Below are positions 6,829 through 15,518 of a DNA stretch of 64,000 nt, in pieces (the stretch's first letter is position 1; each line of letters opens with the position of its first letter). The notes beneath the pieces were generated by a model that worked only from the letters and a program-made list of their open reading frames with translations, was not told the DNA's origin and did not search any database. Both the position numbers and the translations under genes were made by a program. Source of the stretch: Planococcus sp. ISL-110 (GTDB lineage: Bacteria; Bacillota; Bacilli; Bacillales_A; Planococcaceae); contig NZ_JAGGPX010000013.1 in assembly GCF_018613575.1 (NCBI RefSeq), positions 45,607-109,606 on the forward strand. Direction: 5' to 3'.

Positions 6829-7056
6829 ATGAACGCAGATAAAATACTAGACGCAAAAGGCTTGGCTTGTCCAATGCCAATCGTAAAAACACGTAAAGAA
6901 ATGAAAGAACTGGTTTCTGGCCAGGTATTGCAGATTCTTGCTACCGATAAAGGGGCGAAAGCTGACCTGACTGCCTGGGCAAAATCAGGCGGCCATGAGC
7001 TGTTGGATTCACAAGAAGAAGGCGACGTGCTGAAGTTCTGGATTCAAAAGGGCTAA
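6829..7056 (+). CDS. TusA/SirA-family sulfur carrier (YrkI-like)
   Basis: A 75-residue single TusA domain with the CPMP motif, C14. It is closely similar to the TusA half of the fusion at 4310 (shared LDAxGxACPMPIVxT and the LTAWAKS/LKAWAKS region). AAAGGAGA at 6814-6821 fits ATG 6829 rather than the in-frame TTG 6826. It is cut off from the cluster by the repeat at 6637 and has a terminator at 7063, so it may be a separate unit or depend on readthrough. The counterpart in B. subtilis, YrkI, follows YrkH directly. Confidence 0.9.
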   Translation: MNADKILDAKGLACPMPIVKTRKEMKELVSGQVLQILATDKGAKADLTAWAKSGGHELLDSQEEGDVLKFWIQKG

Positions 7057-7062
7057 AGAGTG

Positions 7063-7095
7063 AAGGGCATCGTCTGATGTCCTTTTCTTTTTACT
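7063..7095 (+). terminator. Terminator after tusA-like gene
   Basis: Short stem AAGGGCAT/ATGTCCTT (7063-7084) followed by a T-rich tract (TTCTTTTTACTTTTTT). Confidence 0.6.
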
Positions 7096-7255
7096 TTTTT
7101 ATTATCACAACGGTTGAGAAAGCAAGGTAATGGGATGGCGGGAGCAGCAATAGCGTTTTCCTCCTGCACAATGGGCGTTGGCGTTTTTTTGCGAATGTCT
7201 GTAACTGTATAATCTTGCATTCTGAACGCCGCTTGTTCAAAAGGGGGAAACAGTT

Positions 7256-8935
7256 TTGTTGAAAAAATGGATTCCGGCTCTGGAGTGGATGGGCAGCTAT
7301 AAGAAGTCAGACTTGAGCGGTGACCTAAATGCGGGTTTGATTGTAGCTATTATGCTTATTCCACAAGGGATGGCCTACGCGATGCTCGCCGGCTTGCCGC
7401 CGGTGATAGGGCTTTATGCCTCGACCGTGCCACTGATTATTTATGCCTTGTTCGGCACATCGAGGCAACTTGCTGTCGGACCGGTTGCGATGGTTTCTTT
7501 GCTTGTGCTTGCAGGGGTCTCGCTATTAGCGGAACCCGGAACAGATGAATATATATCACTCGTGTTATTGCTCATGCTGATGGTTGGTACCATTCAGTTT
7601 TTATTAGGGGTATTTAAATTGGGCTTTATTGTGAATTTCCTGTCCCATGCAGTCATAAGCGGATTTACCTCCGCTGCGGCGATTATCATCGGCTTAAGCC
7701 AGTTGAAGCAATTGATTGGCGTCAGCCTGGAAGCTGAAAAAAATATCTTTTTAATCCTCTCGGAAACGGTTCAAAGAGCAGCGGAAATCAATCCGGTGAC
7801 ACTTGCCATCGGACTCGGAAGCATTCTTTTGCTGATCGTGATGAAGAAATATGTTAAGAAAATTCCGGGACCGCTGGTGGTTGTTGTATTCAGCATATTG
7901 GCCGTCTATTTCTTCGACTTGCAGGCGCAAGGTGTGAAAATTGTCGGTGAAGTGCCATCAGGCTTGCCATCTTTGTCGATGCCGGCATTTCAGCTGGATG
8001 CACTGATTGCTTTGCTGCCGATCGCTTTGACAATTTCATTTATCGGTTATATGGAATCGATTGCGATGGCTAAGGCGATTGCAGCGAAAGAAAAATACAA
8101 AATCGATCCAAACCGTGAATTGGTCGGGCTTGGTCTCGCCAATGTCGGCGGTTCGTTTTTCGCAGGCTATCCTGTAACAGGAGGATTCTCACGTTCTGCT
8201 GTCAACTATCAGGCAGGGGCGAAAACACCGCTTGCAACGCTCATTACGGCATTCCTCATCATCTTGACCTTGCTGTTCTTTACAGGGGTGTTCTACTATC
8301 TGCCGCTCGCTGTACTTGCAGCAATCATTATGGTGGCAGTTTACAGCCTCATTGATGTGAAGGAAGCGAAATACCTCTTCAAAGTCAATAAAGTGGACGG
8401 CTGGACATGGATGCTGACGTTCCTTGCAACATTATTGATCGGAATCGAGCAGGGCATCATCGTAGGGGCTATATTTTCTCTCGTGGTGTTCATTCGCCGC
8501 AGCGCTTATCCACATGTAGCGGAACTCGGCTATTTGCCGGAACAGAAAGTGTTCCGCAATACGAAGCGATACCCGGAAGCAGAAACTGATCCGGAAATCT
8601 TGATTTTCCGTGTAGATGCATCCTTGTACTTCGCCAATATGACGTTTTTGGAAGATCAATTATGTTCAAGAGTCGCGGAAAAACCCGAGACGAAATGGGT
8701 AGTCTTTGATTTTTCAAGCATCAATTCAATCGATGCCGTAGCCGTTCACGCCCTGGAAGGACTGATGGAACAATGTCATTCCGGAAACGTGGAAATCATC
8801 TTTGCCGGAATTAAGAATACGGTTCTGGATGTGCTGAACAAGGCGGATTGGGAGAGCAAGTATGGTGACAGAATCCATTACTTGAACGTTGACGACGCCC
8901 TGAATTCCATCAATCAAAAGGAGGGGCGGCCATGA
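7256..8935 (+). CDS. SulP-family anion transporter with STAS domain
   Basis: A 559-residue membrane protein of the SLC26/SulP family: ten or more hydrophobic helices over residues 25-420, the signature VPLIIYALFGTSRQLAVGPVA near the N-terminus, and a cytoplasmic STAS domain from about 435 to 550 (DPEILIFRVDASLYFANM, SSINSIDAVAVHAL). Substrates in the family are sulfate, bicarbonate and other anions. Two tandem TTG codons occur at 7256 and 7259; AAGGGGGAAA favours 7256. It overlaps the carbonic anhydrase gene by ATGA, which argues for bicarbonate uptake as in B. subtilis YvdB/YvdA, although the neighbouring sulfur genes would also fit sulfate or sulfite movement. Confidence 0.88.
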   Translation: MLKKWIPALEWMGSYKKSDLSGDLNAGLIVAIMLIPQGMAYAMLAGLPPVIGLYASTVPLIIYALFGTSRQLAVGPVAMVSLLVLAGVSLLAEPGTDEYISLVLLLMLMVGTIQFLLGVFKLGFIVNFLSHAVISGFTSAAAIIIGLSQLKQLIGVSLEAEKNIFLILSETVQRAAEINPVTLAIGLGSILLLIVMKKYVKKIPGPLVVVVFSILAVYFFDLQAQGVKIVGEVPSGLPSLSMPAFQLDALIALLPIALTISFIGYMESIAMAKAIAAKEKYKIDPNRELVGLGLANVGGSFFAGYPVTGGFSRSAVNYQAGAKTPLATLITAFLIILTLLFFTGVFYYLPLAVLAAIIMVAVYSLIDVKEAKYLFKVNKVDGWTWMLTFLATLLIGIEQGIIVGAIFSLVVFIRRSAYPHVAELGYLPEQKVFRNTKRYPEAETDPEILIFRVDASLYFANMTFLEDQLCSRVAEKPETKWVVFDFSSINSIDAVAVHALEGLMEQCHSGNVEIIFAGIKNTVLDVLNKADWESKYGDRIHYLNVDDALNSINQKEGRP

Positions 8936-9489
8936 AGAGCTTCGCGCTGAAAAAGCAGAACGAGGAATTTATCCAAAAGATCAAAGAACACAATCCGGAT
9001 TATTTTGATGAACTGCAAAAAGGGCAGACGCCTGAATATTTTTTGTTGTCCTGCAGCGATTCGCGCGTCAGCCCGTCCATCATTATGCAGATGCCGCTTG
9101 GGCATATGTTCGTCCACCGCAATATCGCAAACCAGGTAGTAGCGGAAGACGAAAGCTTCTCTGCCAGTCTGTTTTATGCGATCAAGCATTTAAACGTCAA
9201 AAAGCTTGTCGTTAAAGGACATACTGGCTGCGGCGGCGTCAAAGCGGCTTGGGAAGGAAACGAAGATCCTGAGTTGCAAAAATGGCTTGGCCATATACGG
9301 GGGAGTTTGCCGGAAAATAGGGGTGAGGCAGAACCGAGTCTCAATGAACTGGCCAAGTTGAATGTTCTTAGCCAAGTGGAGAAATTGCTCAAGCATCCGG
9401 TATATCAACAACTTGGAGAAGGTGTTGAGGTATCGGGCTGCATTTTTCATGTGGAAACCGGAGAATTGGAGCAAATTTATCCTTTATAA
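8932..9489 (+). CDS. Beta-class carbonic anhydrase
   Basis: A 185-residue beta-carbonic anhydrase interconverting CO2 and bicarbonate. Zinc ligands C41 (in LSCSDSRVSP), H97 and C100 (in GHTGCGG) and the catalytic Asp-Arg pair D43/R45 are all present. Length is typical of the Bacillus YvdA type. The start codon overlaps the stop of the SulP gene by four bases, so translation is coupled and the pair probably forms a bicarbonate import or exchange module. Confidence 0.93.
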   Translation: MKSFALKKQNEEFIQKIKEHNPDYFDELQKGQTPEYFLLSCSDSRVSPSIIMQMPLGHMFVHRNIANQVVAEDESFSASLFYAIKHLNVKKLVVKGHTGCGGVKAAWEGNEDPELQKWLGHIRGSLPENRGEAEPSLNELAKLNVLSQVEKLLKHPVYQQLGEGVEVSGCIFHVETGELEQIYPL

Positions 9490-9507
9490 GATCTTATTTT
9501 CAGAAAT

Positions 9508-9548
9508 CAGTCCTTTTTCTTTGCGAAGAGAAAGCGGCTGGTTTTTTT
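9508..9548 (+). terminator. Terminator after carbonic anhydrase gene
   Basis: Imperfect stem CAGTCCTTTT (from 9508) with GAAAGCGGCTG (9530-9540), followed by seven T. Confidence 0.6.
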
Positions 9549-9591
9549 CGTTCAGTCCAAGCCCCAATGCACGTTTTTCTTTTGTGCCAAT

Positions 9592-9769
9592 TATGCTTGT
9601 AGTACTGAAAATCCCAATGCGTATGATCATTGCGGATCAATTCTTTATGGTCCTGGAGCAATCAAGATTGTGGCAAGGATCATCGCCGCTAGATCAGAAA
9701 ATGAACACGAAATACCGCCAGTGGATTTTAACGTTGTTGATTTTAGGAACGGCCATTAAAAATAGGTGA
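9592..9769 (+). other. Open frame of about 59 codons, possible gene remnant
   Basis: The frame reads MLVVLKIPMRMIIADQ, later SSPLDQKMNTKYRQW and LLILGTAIKNR, with plausible residue makeup but no ribosome site, and it lies just after a terminator. It could be the tail of a lost gene. I do not recognise it. The rest of 9490-9988 shows no gene beyond the flanking site of the Fic gene. Confidence 0.2.
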
Positions 9770-9854
9770 TGAATCATTGACAATTCTTCTATTTTATTGA
9801 CTTTAAATTGGTCAAAGACAAAAGTACTATGCTCATCGCCTTCTGAATTGTATA

Positions 9855-9882
9855 TGTTCGCAAAATACTAATTTAACGAACA
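9855..9882. repeat. 28-bp site upstream of the Fic gene (left copy)
   Basis: TGTTCG and CGAACA arms 16 bases apart. Its reverse complement closely matches the site at 10785-10812, and both are preceded by AAAAGTACT 20-35 bases earlier and by TATA. See the matching right copy. Confidence 0.55.
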
Positions 9883-9988
9883 AATAGAGTAGGCATATGA
9901 TAAAATAAAGAGTATCAAGGTAATTATCACAAAATCTACTGAAATTAAGCAATCATTCCTTTAATTCTCTGGAAGCAGGTGTTACATA

Positions 9989-10732
9989 GTGAACCCATTT
10001 AATCGTGTCGACGAATTAAAAAACCAATTAGATCAACACAGACCTCTTCCGGCTGCCGCGGTGAAGAACCTGCGCGACGTGTATCGTGTCGAATGGACGT
10101 ATAACTCGAATGCCATCGAAGGAAATACCTTATCGCTGATTGAAACCAAAGTCGTCATGGAAGATGGCTTAACTATTGGCGGCAAGCGGCTGCAGGAACA
10201 TTTCGAAGTTATTAATCATGCTGAAGCTATCAGCTTTATTGAGGAGCAGGTCACTCAAACTGAACCGTTGGATGAGCGAACGTTAAAAACGATTCATCAC
10301 TTGATTTTAAAGAACATCGACGATGAAAATGCAGGTACTTATCGCTCCATCAACGTACGGATCTCCGGTAGCCAGCATGAACCGCCGCATTTTCTGCAGG
10401 TGGCAAATGAAATGCAAGAGCTTTTCGCCTGGTATGACCAAGAAAAGAACCAAATGCATCCGGTGGAGCTGGCCGCATTGTTTCATTTTAAGTTCGTTTA
10501 TATTCACCCATTCGCAGATGGCAATGGCCGAACCGCGAGATTGTTAATGAATTTGATCTTAATGGGTCATGGCTTCCCTCCTGCTATCGTCAAAGCGGAA
10601 AACATTCAGCGCTTAACGTATTATGAAACGTTGGAAACAGCGAGCATACAAGGGAATACGCAGCCTTTCGTTGAGTTGATTGCCCAATGCGTGGAAGAAA
10701 GCTTATCCACGTATTTAAAAGCGGTTTTATAA
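9989..10732 (+). CDS. Fic-domain AMP-transferase with N-terminal inhibitory motif
   Basis: A 247-residue Fic protein. The core motif HPFADGNGRTAR at 173-184 is complete, so nucleotide transfer (usually AMP from ATP to a Tyr, Ser or Thr of a target) is possible. The inhibitory helix motif SNAIEG at 40-45, with E44, is N-terminal, making this a class II Fic that holds itself inactive. Target is unknown; relatives act on chaperones, gyrase or themselves. The start is GTG 9989 with only a weak GCAGGTG site. The gene stands alone and is bracketed by two matching 28-bp sites, suggesting either a shared regulator or arrival as a small cassette. No antitoxin partner gene is visible. Confidence 0.9.
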   Translation: MNPFNRVDELKNQLDQHRPLPAAAVKNLRDVYRVEWTYNSNAIEGNTLSLIETKVVMEDGLTIGGKRLQEHFEVINHAEAISFIEEQVTQTEPLDERTLKTIHHLILKNIDDENAGTYRSINVRISGSQHEPPHFLQVANEMQELFAWYDQEKNQMHPVELAALFHFKFVYIHPFADGNGRTARLLMNLILMGHGFPPAIVKAENIQRLTYYETLETASIQGNTQPFVELIAQCVEESLSTYLKAVL

Positions 10733-10784
10733 AAGTAAGATTTAACTTACTCATTTTCTAGGAAAAGTACTTTCCACCTCTATA

Positions 10785-10812
10785 TGTTCGCTTAAATTAC
10801 ATTTTGCGAACA
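10785..10812. repeat. 28-bp site downstream of the Fic gene (right copy)
   Basis: TGTTCG and CGAACA arms 16 bases apart, the same layout as 9855-9882 and similar to that site read in reverse complement (TTAAATTA and ATTTTG inside both). The pair brackets the Fic gene. Confidence 0.55.
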
Positions 10813-11244
10813 ATTAAATTTTAAGAAGAAAATAGTCCTTCTCTATTAAGTGGCCTACAATACTTCTAAAACTTTACTGGTTGGTTTTAAGAAGTAGGAC
10901 TACGGCAATAGAAGTGATTGTGCAGCATTATGCATGGATTCCGTTGGTGCTGGTGGGTTTGGAAGGGTTGCTTGTGGCTCCCGGCGCGCTTGTCGACACC
11001 AATGAAATTTCCGCCTTGCCTTTTTTAGACTGACCGGATACAAGCAAACAATTGCTATGAATAAGAAGTGATGAATATTCAAGTAGGCTGAAGTATGCAT
11101 TTTGCTGAATCGAAACAAGAGCGGGAAGAAAATTCTTCCCGCTCTTGTTTTTTTATTTCCTGCCACTTTAATCGATATTTTTCGTGAGATCATTCTATTT
11201 TTTCAGGAAATAAGAATTTCTCAATCTATTTTCAATTCTTGACG
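10813..11244. other. Gene-free stretch between Fic and butanediol dehydrogenase remnant
   Basis: About 430 bases. A 26-codon frame at 10909-11030 (EVIVQHYAWIP, GLLVAPGALVDTNE) looks like decayed coding sequence but is not identified. A strong terminator-like hairpin lies at 11115-11154. Confidence 0.5.
11115..11154 (+). terminator. Strong intergenic terminator
   Basis: Perfect 16-bp stem ACAAGAGCGGGAAGAA with its complement at 11133-11148, two-base loop region, then T7. No intact gene lies directly upstream, in keeping with gene loss here. Confidence 0.85.
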
Positions 11245-11440
11245 AAGATCAAGTATGGGCTGGTTTTGTGGCAGTGATTTGCATGAGCATCAAGAAAGAC
11301 CGGTATTTGTCCCTACTGAAAAAGAAGACCAACTAACTGGTCAAGTAGCATCCCTTATCATGGGACACGAATTTGCGGGTGTTATTGAAAAAGTAGGAGC
11401 ACAAGCAACCAAGTTTAAAGTAGGAGGAACGGTTTTACCG
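11245..11440 (+). pseudogene. Remnant of a (R,R)-butanediol dehydrogenase-type gene
   Basis: About 60 codons match the N-terminal part of zinc-dependent 2,3-butanediol dehydrogenases: CGSDLHEH, PVFVPTEKE, then LIMGHEFAGVIEKVG. The zinc Cys and His are present, but the upstream part needs a frameshift (a KIK segment, 11245-11253, is in another frame) and the protein stops resembling the family at about 11440, where unrelated sequence begins. Nothing of the catalytic or NAD-binding domains remains. The open frame runs on to 11524 without meaning. The missing 3' part points to a deletion that joined this fragment to the pyruvate oxidase upstream region. Confidence 0.75.
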
Positions 11441-11595
11441 AGACTGCCGGAACGATTCCATCTAAGCCCAAGAGCTTCATTGCCGCAGGCGGCGACGGTC
11501 TCTTTTTCCTGTCCTGACGTTTAATGCTGAACGGCTGGAGGTATGGAGCAAGAGATAAGGGCTTATGCCTAAATTTTTGAAAGCGAGGGATGTCC

Positions 11596-13197
11596 ATGTT
11601 TGACAGGACAGCAGGGGACCACGCCATTGAGTTGCTGAAAGCCTGGAAAGTCGACCACATCTATGGAATGCCTGGAGACTCCATCAATGAATTTATGGAA
11701 GAACTGCGAAAAGAAGAAGCGATCCGCTTTATCCAGATTCGCCACGAAGAAACCGGAGCGCTTGCGGCAGCCGCCTATTCCAAATTGACCGGCAAGATCG
11801 GTGTTTGTTTGTCGATTGCCGGTCCTGGAGCGGTGCATCTGCAGAACGGTCTGTACGATGCGAAAAAAGACAAAACACCGGTACTGGCGATCGTCGGTCA
11901 GGTCAGCAGCGAGCTGGTCGGCACGGACAGCTTCCAGGAGCTGAAAATGGAGTCGTTGTTCGAAGAAGCGACGGTCTACAACCGACGCGTCCAGAAAGCG
12001 GAACAGCTGCCGGATATGCTGAACCAGGCCATCCGGACGGCGTATGCCGAATCAGGGCCGGCAGTGCTGATCGTTTCCGATGATTTGTTCGGTACCAAGA
12101 TCAAGCGCGACAAAGCACTGACTTCCCCCGCTTATGTCAAACCGAACATCCGGGCGGGAGAAGAAGGCTTGCAGTCGGCGTTGAAATTGTTGCAGGCTGC
12201 GAAAAAACCGGTGATCCTAGCCGGCAAAGGCGCAGCAGGTGGGACGGCCGAGGTGCTTGCATTTGCGGAAAAATTGAAAGCGCCACTTATCGCGTCCTTC
12301 CCGGCGAAAGGCATCATTCCGGACAACCATCCGCATAACCTTGGGCAATTGGGGCAGCTTGGCACCGATACGGCGGAACAGGCCATGAAAGAAGCTGATT
12401 TGTTGATCTTGGCGGGCACCTCGTTTCCTTACCGGGAGTATTTGCCAAAAGACGCACCGGCCATTCAAATTGATGTCGATCCGAAAGTCATCGGCAAGTA
12501 TTATCCGGTACTGGTGGGAGTGGTCGGAGAGCTGGTACCGGCCGCCGCCTGGCTGACTGGACATTTAGGGAATAAGGAAGATAGCTTCCTTTTGAAGTAT
12601 CAAGAAAAACGCGCAGTGTGGCAGGAAACGCTACAAAAAGATATGGCAAAAGAAACAGAACGTCTGCAGCCGCAGCACGTCATCGCGGAAGTGCAAATTA
12701 TTTTGGAGCGGGATGCAGTTGTGTCGCTTGATGTAGGCAGCGTGACTTTGTGGGCGGCGCGTTACCTGCAGCTGACCGAGCAACAGCTCGTCGTATCGGC
12801 GTGGCTCGGCACCATGGGTTGCGGATTGCCGGGGGCGATTGCCGGGAAACTGGCATATCCGGACAAGCAGGTGGTGTCGCTGCTCGGCGATGGTGGCTTT
12901 TCCATGGGCATGCAGGACTTTGTTACGGCCGTCAAATACGATTTGCCGATGATCCTGGTGGTGTTCAACAACCAAAAAATTCAGCTCATTGAACACGAGC
13001 AGGAAGAAATGGGCAACAAAGCGACCGAAACCGATTTGGCGAACATCGACTTTGCGGCATTTGCACAGGCTTGCGGCGGGGAAGGTTATACTGCGAAGAC
13101 CCGCAGCGAGTTGAGAGATGCGCTGGCAACAGCCAAGCTTAGCCGGAAACCGGTGGTCATCGACGCTTATGTGGAAGACAGCGCGCCGCCTTCTTGA
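11596..13197 (+). CDS. Thiamine-diphosphate-dependent pyruvate oxidase (YdaP-like)
   Basis: A 533-residue enzyme of the TPP family. The N-terminal Pyr domain has HEETGALAAAAYSKLTGKIGVC with the catalytic Glu; the middle domain holds FAD-binding features; the C-terminal PP domain has the GDGGFSMGMQDFVTAV to FNN cofactor motif. It fits pyruvate oxidase (pyruvate to acetyl phosphate or acetate, CO2 and a reduced acceptor) as in B. subtilis YdaP, though about 40 residues shorter at the C-terminus. ATG 11590 is also possible, but GCGAGGG at 11583-11589 spaces properly only to ATG 11596. Acetolactate synthase is less likely because the FAD/ubiquinone-type middle domain resembles Pox/PoxB. Confidence 0.85.
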   Translation: MFDRTAGDHAIELLKAWKVDHIYGMPGDSINEFMEELRKEEAIRFIQIRHEETGALAAAAYSKLTGKIGVCLSIAGPGAVHLQNGLYDAKKDKTPVLAIVGQVSSELVGTDSFQELKMESLFEEATVYNRRVQKAEQLPDMLNQAIRTAYAESGPAVLIVSDDLFGTKIKRDKALTSPAYVKPNIRAGEEGLQSALKLLQAAKKPVILAGKGAAGGTAEVLAFAEKLKAPLIASFPAKGIIPDNHPHNLGQLGQLGTDTAEQAMKEADLLILAGTSFPYREYLPKDAPAIQIDVDPKVIGKYYPVLVGVVGELVPAAAWLTGHLGNKEDSFLLKYQEKRAVWQETLQKDMAKETERLQPQHVIAEVQIILERDAVVSLDVGSVTLWAARYLQLTEQQLVVSAWLGTMGCGLPGAIAGKLAYPDKQVVSLLGDGGFSMGMQDFVTAVKYDLPMILVVFNNQKIQLIEHEQEEMGNKATETDLANIDFAAFAQACGGEGYTAKTRSELRDALATAKLSRKPVVIDAYVEDSAPPS

Positions 13198-13204
13198 AAA
13201 AATA

Positions 13205-13250
13205 CCACACAAAAAGACGACCGAATTTCTATGGTCGTCTTTTTGTGTGG
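13205..13250. terminator. Bidirectional terminator between pyruvate oxidase and GGDEF-EAL genes
   Basis: 18-bp perfect stem (CCACACAAAAAGACGACC and complement) with T-rich outer parts on both strands; serves the convergent genes on either side. Confidence 0.9.
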
Positions 13251-13254
13251 TTGG

Positions 13255-15357
13255 TCATTTCGTGAATCGCGTGGACAGGTCATGCAGTTCAGCCGGCAGC
13301 GGGCGGCCGAAGTAATAGCCCTGGCCTTCATTGCATTGTTCCTCTTGCAGGAAAGCCAATTGCGTGTGGTCTTCAATGCCTTCTGCTACGACGGTCATGT
13401 TCAATCGATGCGCCAGGGAAATGATGGTGGCGGTGATGGCTTTGCCGTTTAGGTCCCTGCTGATATCTTCTATAAAGCTGCGGTCGATTTTCACCCGGTC
13501 AAAGGAAAATTGGCGCAAATAGCTGAGAGACGTGTACCCGGTGCCGAAATCGTCAATGGACATGGAGATGCCCAGCTCTTTCAAGCTCTGCAGACTGCAT
13601 TTAAGCAGGTCTGTGTCCACCAGCAAAATACTCTCGGTCACTTCCAGTTCCAGCCACTTGGCGCTCAGACCGGTTTCTTCCAGAATGGCCTTGACCGTTT
13701 GGACGAAATTGGGCTGCTGCAGCTGGATGGTTGAAATATTGACACAGATTTTAATGGGCGGATATCCCTCGTCCTGCCAGGCTTGATTCTGTGTACAGGC
13801 AGTGTGCAGGACCCACCGGCCAATGGGGACGATTTGTCCGGTTTCCTCGGACACCGGAATAAAGCAATCGGGCGGCACCAAGCCCATTTCTGGATGATTC
13901 CAGCGGATCAAGGCTTCCATGGCACTCAGCTGGCCGCTCCTCAAATCGATGATGGGCTGATAATGCAGCACCATTTCCTGTTTCGTGAGGGCTGACTTCA
14001 ACTCTCGTTCGATGGTCAGCCGATAAGCAGACTGTTGATCCAGTTCTTCGGAATACACCGTGTACTGATGGGTCTTGTATTTTTTGGTATAGTACATCGC
14101 AGCGTCCGCTTTCTTGATCAGCGCTTCGACGGTTTCTTGCGGTCCGATGCTGAAAGCGATGCCGACGCTAGCCGAGATGGAGACGGAATGGCCCAGTGCC
14201 TCAAAAGGTTTGGCCAGGGATTCATGGAGTTGTTCCGCTAGCTGGAAAACCTGTTGCTGATCGAGGTTCGGCAACAGCACCGCGAATTCATCGCCTGCAA
14301 ACCGTCCCACGGTGTCACTCCCGTCGACACTGTCCAAAAGCCGTTGTGCGATCCCTTTTAAAAATTCATCCCCAAACTGGTGGCCGAACGAATCATTGAT
14401 GAATTTAAAGCGATCCAGGTTCAACGACAGTACTGCCGGTTGGAGTTTGTCGCATTCAGTGCTTTCGATCGCCTGTTTTAACCGGTCTTCAAATAATTTG
14501 CGGTTCGGCAGCCGTGTCAGCGGATCGAAAAACACCAGCCCTTCCATCAATTTTTTGTAGTTGATTTCATCCGTGATATCTTTGGCGATGCCATAGGCGC
14601 CAATGATGCTTCCGCCTGCTTTCATCGGGAAATTGGTGACCAGCAGATTCCGCTTTTCTCCATCTTTTCGGATAATGGCGATTTCATAGGTTTGGGCAAT
14701 GCCGTTCAACGCATTGCTGAAGTGAAGCAGGGCAGTAGGCAGATCTTCTGAAACAATCAAAGGCGTGAACGTTAATTGAAGAATTTCCGCAGTTGAATAG
14801 CCGGACAGCGTTTCGCATCCTGGATTGGCCGTTTTAAATTGCCCGTCGGTATCGAACGTGAATACAGCATCCGGATTGTAGGTGAAAAGGGAATTCAGCC
14901 GTTCTTCATTTTCTTTTACCAGCAGATTGGCGGTTACTTCTGCGGTAATGTCAATAACGGTTCCAAACAGGACAGTTTTGCCTTGCCATTGTTTTCTGGA
15001 TGAATGGATTTCAACATGGCGCAGCTGTCTGTCGCTTCTAAACACCCTGACACGGTAGCGTGCATAGGCACCCTCAATGTTGGAGTCGTTTACAATTCGG
15101 GCCTGAATGATGGTCAGGTCTTCCGGATGAATTAAGGTATCCAGGGTGACGCGGCCACTTAGCAGTTCTTCTTCGCTGTAACCCACCAGTTCACAAAACT
15201 GCTGATTCACATAGGAATAAGCCCAACCGTTCAGTATGTACATGCTGACAGGTGCCTGCTGGATCATTCCATCAAAAAGGTCTTTGTACAGCAAGTCAGT
15301 TGAAGAGGACAGTTCTTTAATTGTGGAGGTTTTCCTGTGGTGTTTGTCATTTTTCAC
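13255..15357 (-). CDS. PAS-PAS-GGDEF-EAL cyclic-di-GMP signalling protein
   Basis: A 700-residue soluble protein. Two PAS domains (about 30-140 and 150-265), a GGDEF domain (about 270-435) with the site RFAGDEF, and an EAL domain (about 445-695). The EAL part keeps EALIRW, the LEVTES glutamate, DDFGTGYTSL, KIDRSF, EGIE and QGYYFGRP, so c-di-GMP phosphodiesterase activity is expected. The GGDEF site is AGDEF, a variant that may be active or serve as a GTP-binding regulatory domain. No membrane helices, so the PAS domains sense cytoplasmic cues. The start is GTG 15357 with GGGAGG upstream. Confidence 0.92.
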   Translation of the reverse strand: MKNDKHHRKTSTIKELSSSTDLLYKDLFDGMIQQAPVSMYILNGWAYSYVNQQFCELVGYSEEELLSGRVTLDTLIHPEDLTIIQARIVNDSNIEGAYARYRVRVFRSDRQLRHVEIHSSRKQWQGKTVLFGTVIDITAEVTANLLVKENEERLNSLFTYNPDAVFTFDTDGQFKTANPGCETLSGYSTAEILQLTFTPLIVSEDLPTALLHFSNALNGIAQTYEIAIIRKDGEKRNLLVTNFPMKAGGSIIGAYGIAKDITDEINYKKLMEGLVFFDPLTRLPNRKLFEDRLKQAIESTECDKLQPAVLSLNLDRFKFINDSFGHQFGDEFLKGIAQRLLDSVDGSDTVGRFAGDEFAVLLPNLDQQQVFQLAEQLHESLAKPFEALGHSVSISASVGIAFSIGPQETVEALIKKADAAMYYTKKYKTHQYTVYSEELDQQSAYRLTIERELKSALTKQEMVLHYQPIIDLRSGQLSAMEALIRWNHPEMGLVPPDCFIPVSEETGQIVPIGRWVLHTACTQNQAWQDEGYPPIKICVNISTIQLQQPNFVQTVKAILEETGLSAKWLELEVTESILLVDTDLLKCSLQSLKELGISMSIDDFGTGYTSLSYLRQFSFDRVKIDRSFIEDISRDLNGKAITATIISLAHRLNMTVVAEGIEDHTQLAFLQEEQCNEGQGYYFGRPLPAELHDLSTRFTK

Positions 15358-15518
15358 TAATCTGGTCCTCCCGGTGACTTCAACTGCTGGTTGGCAGTTG
15401 GATAAATACGTGCCGTTCTTTACAACAATATGCTTTCTTGTTATGTATGATAGAGTATTTTCCTAACTAATGCCATTTATATTTTAATTTAACAAATAAA
15501 TATTTTCGCAATCGGAAT

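Noticed and set aside
12631..13212. 193-codon minus-strand frame opposite pyruvate oxidase
   Set aside because: It overlies the TPP-binding domain; residue makeup is typical of an antisense frame in GC-richer DNA.
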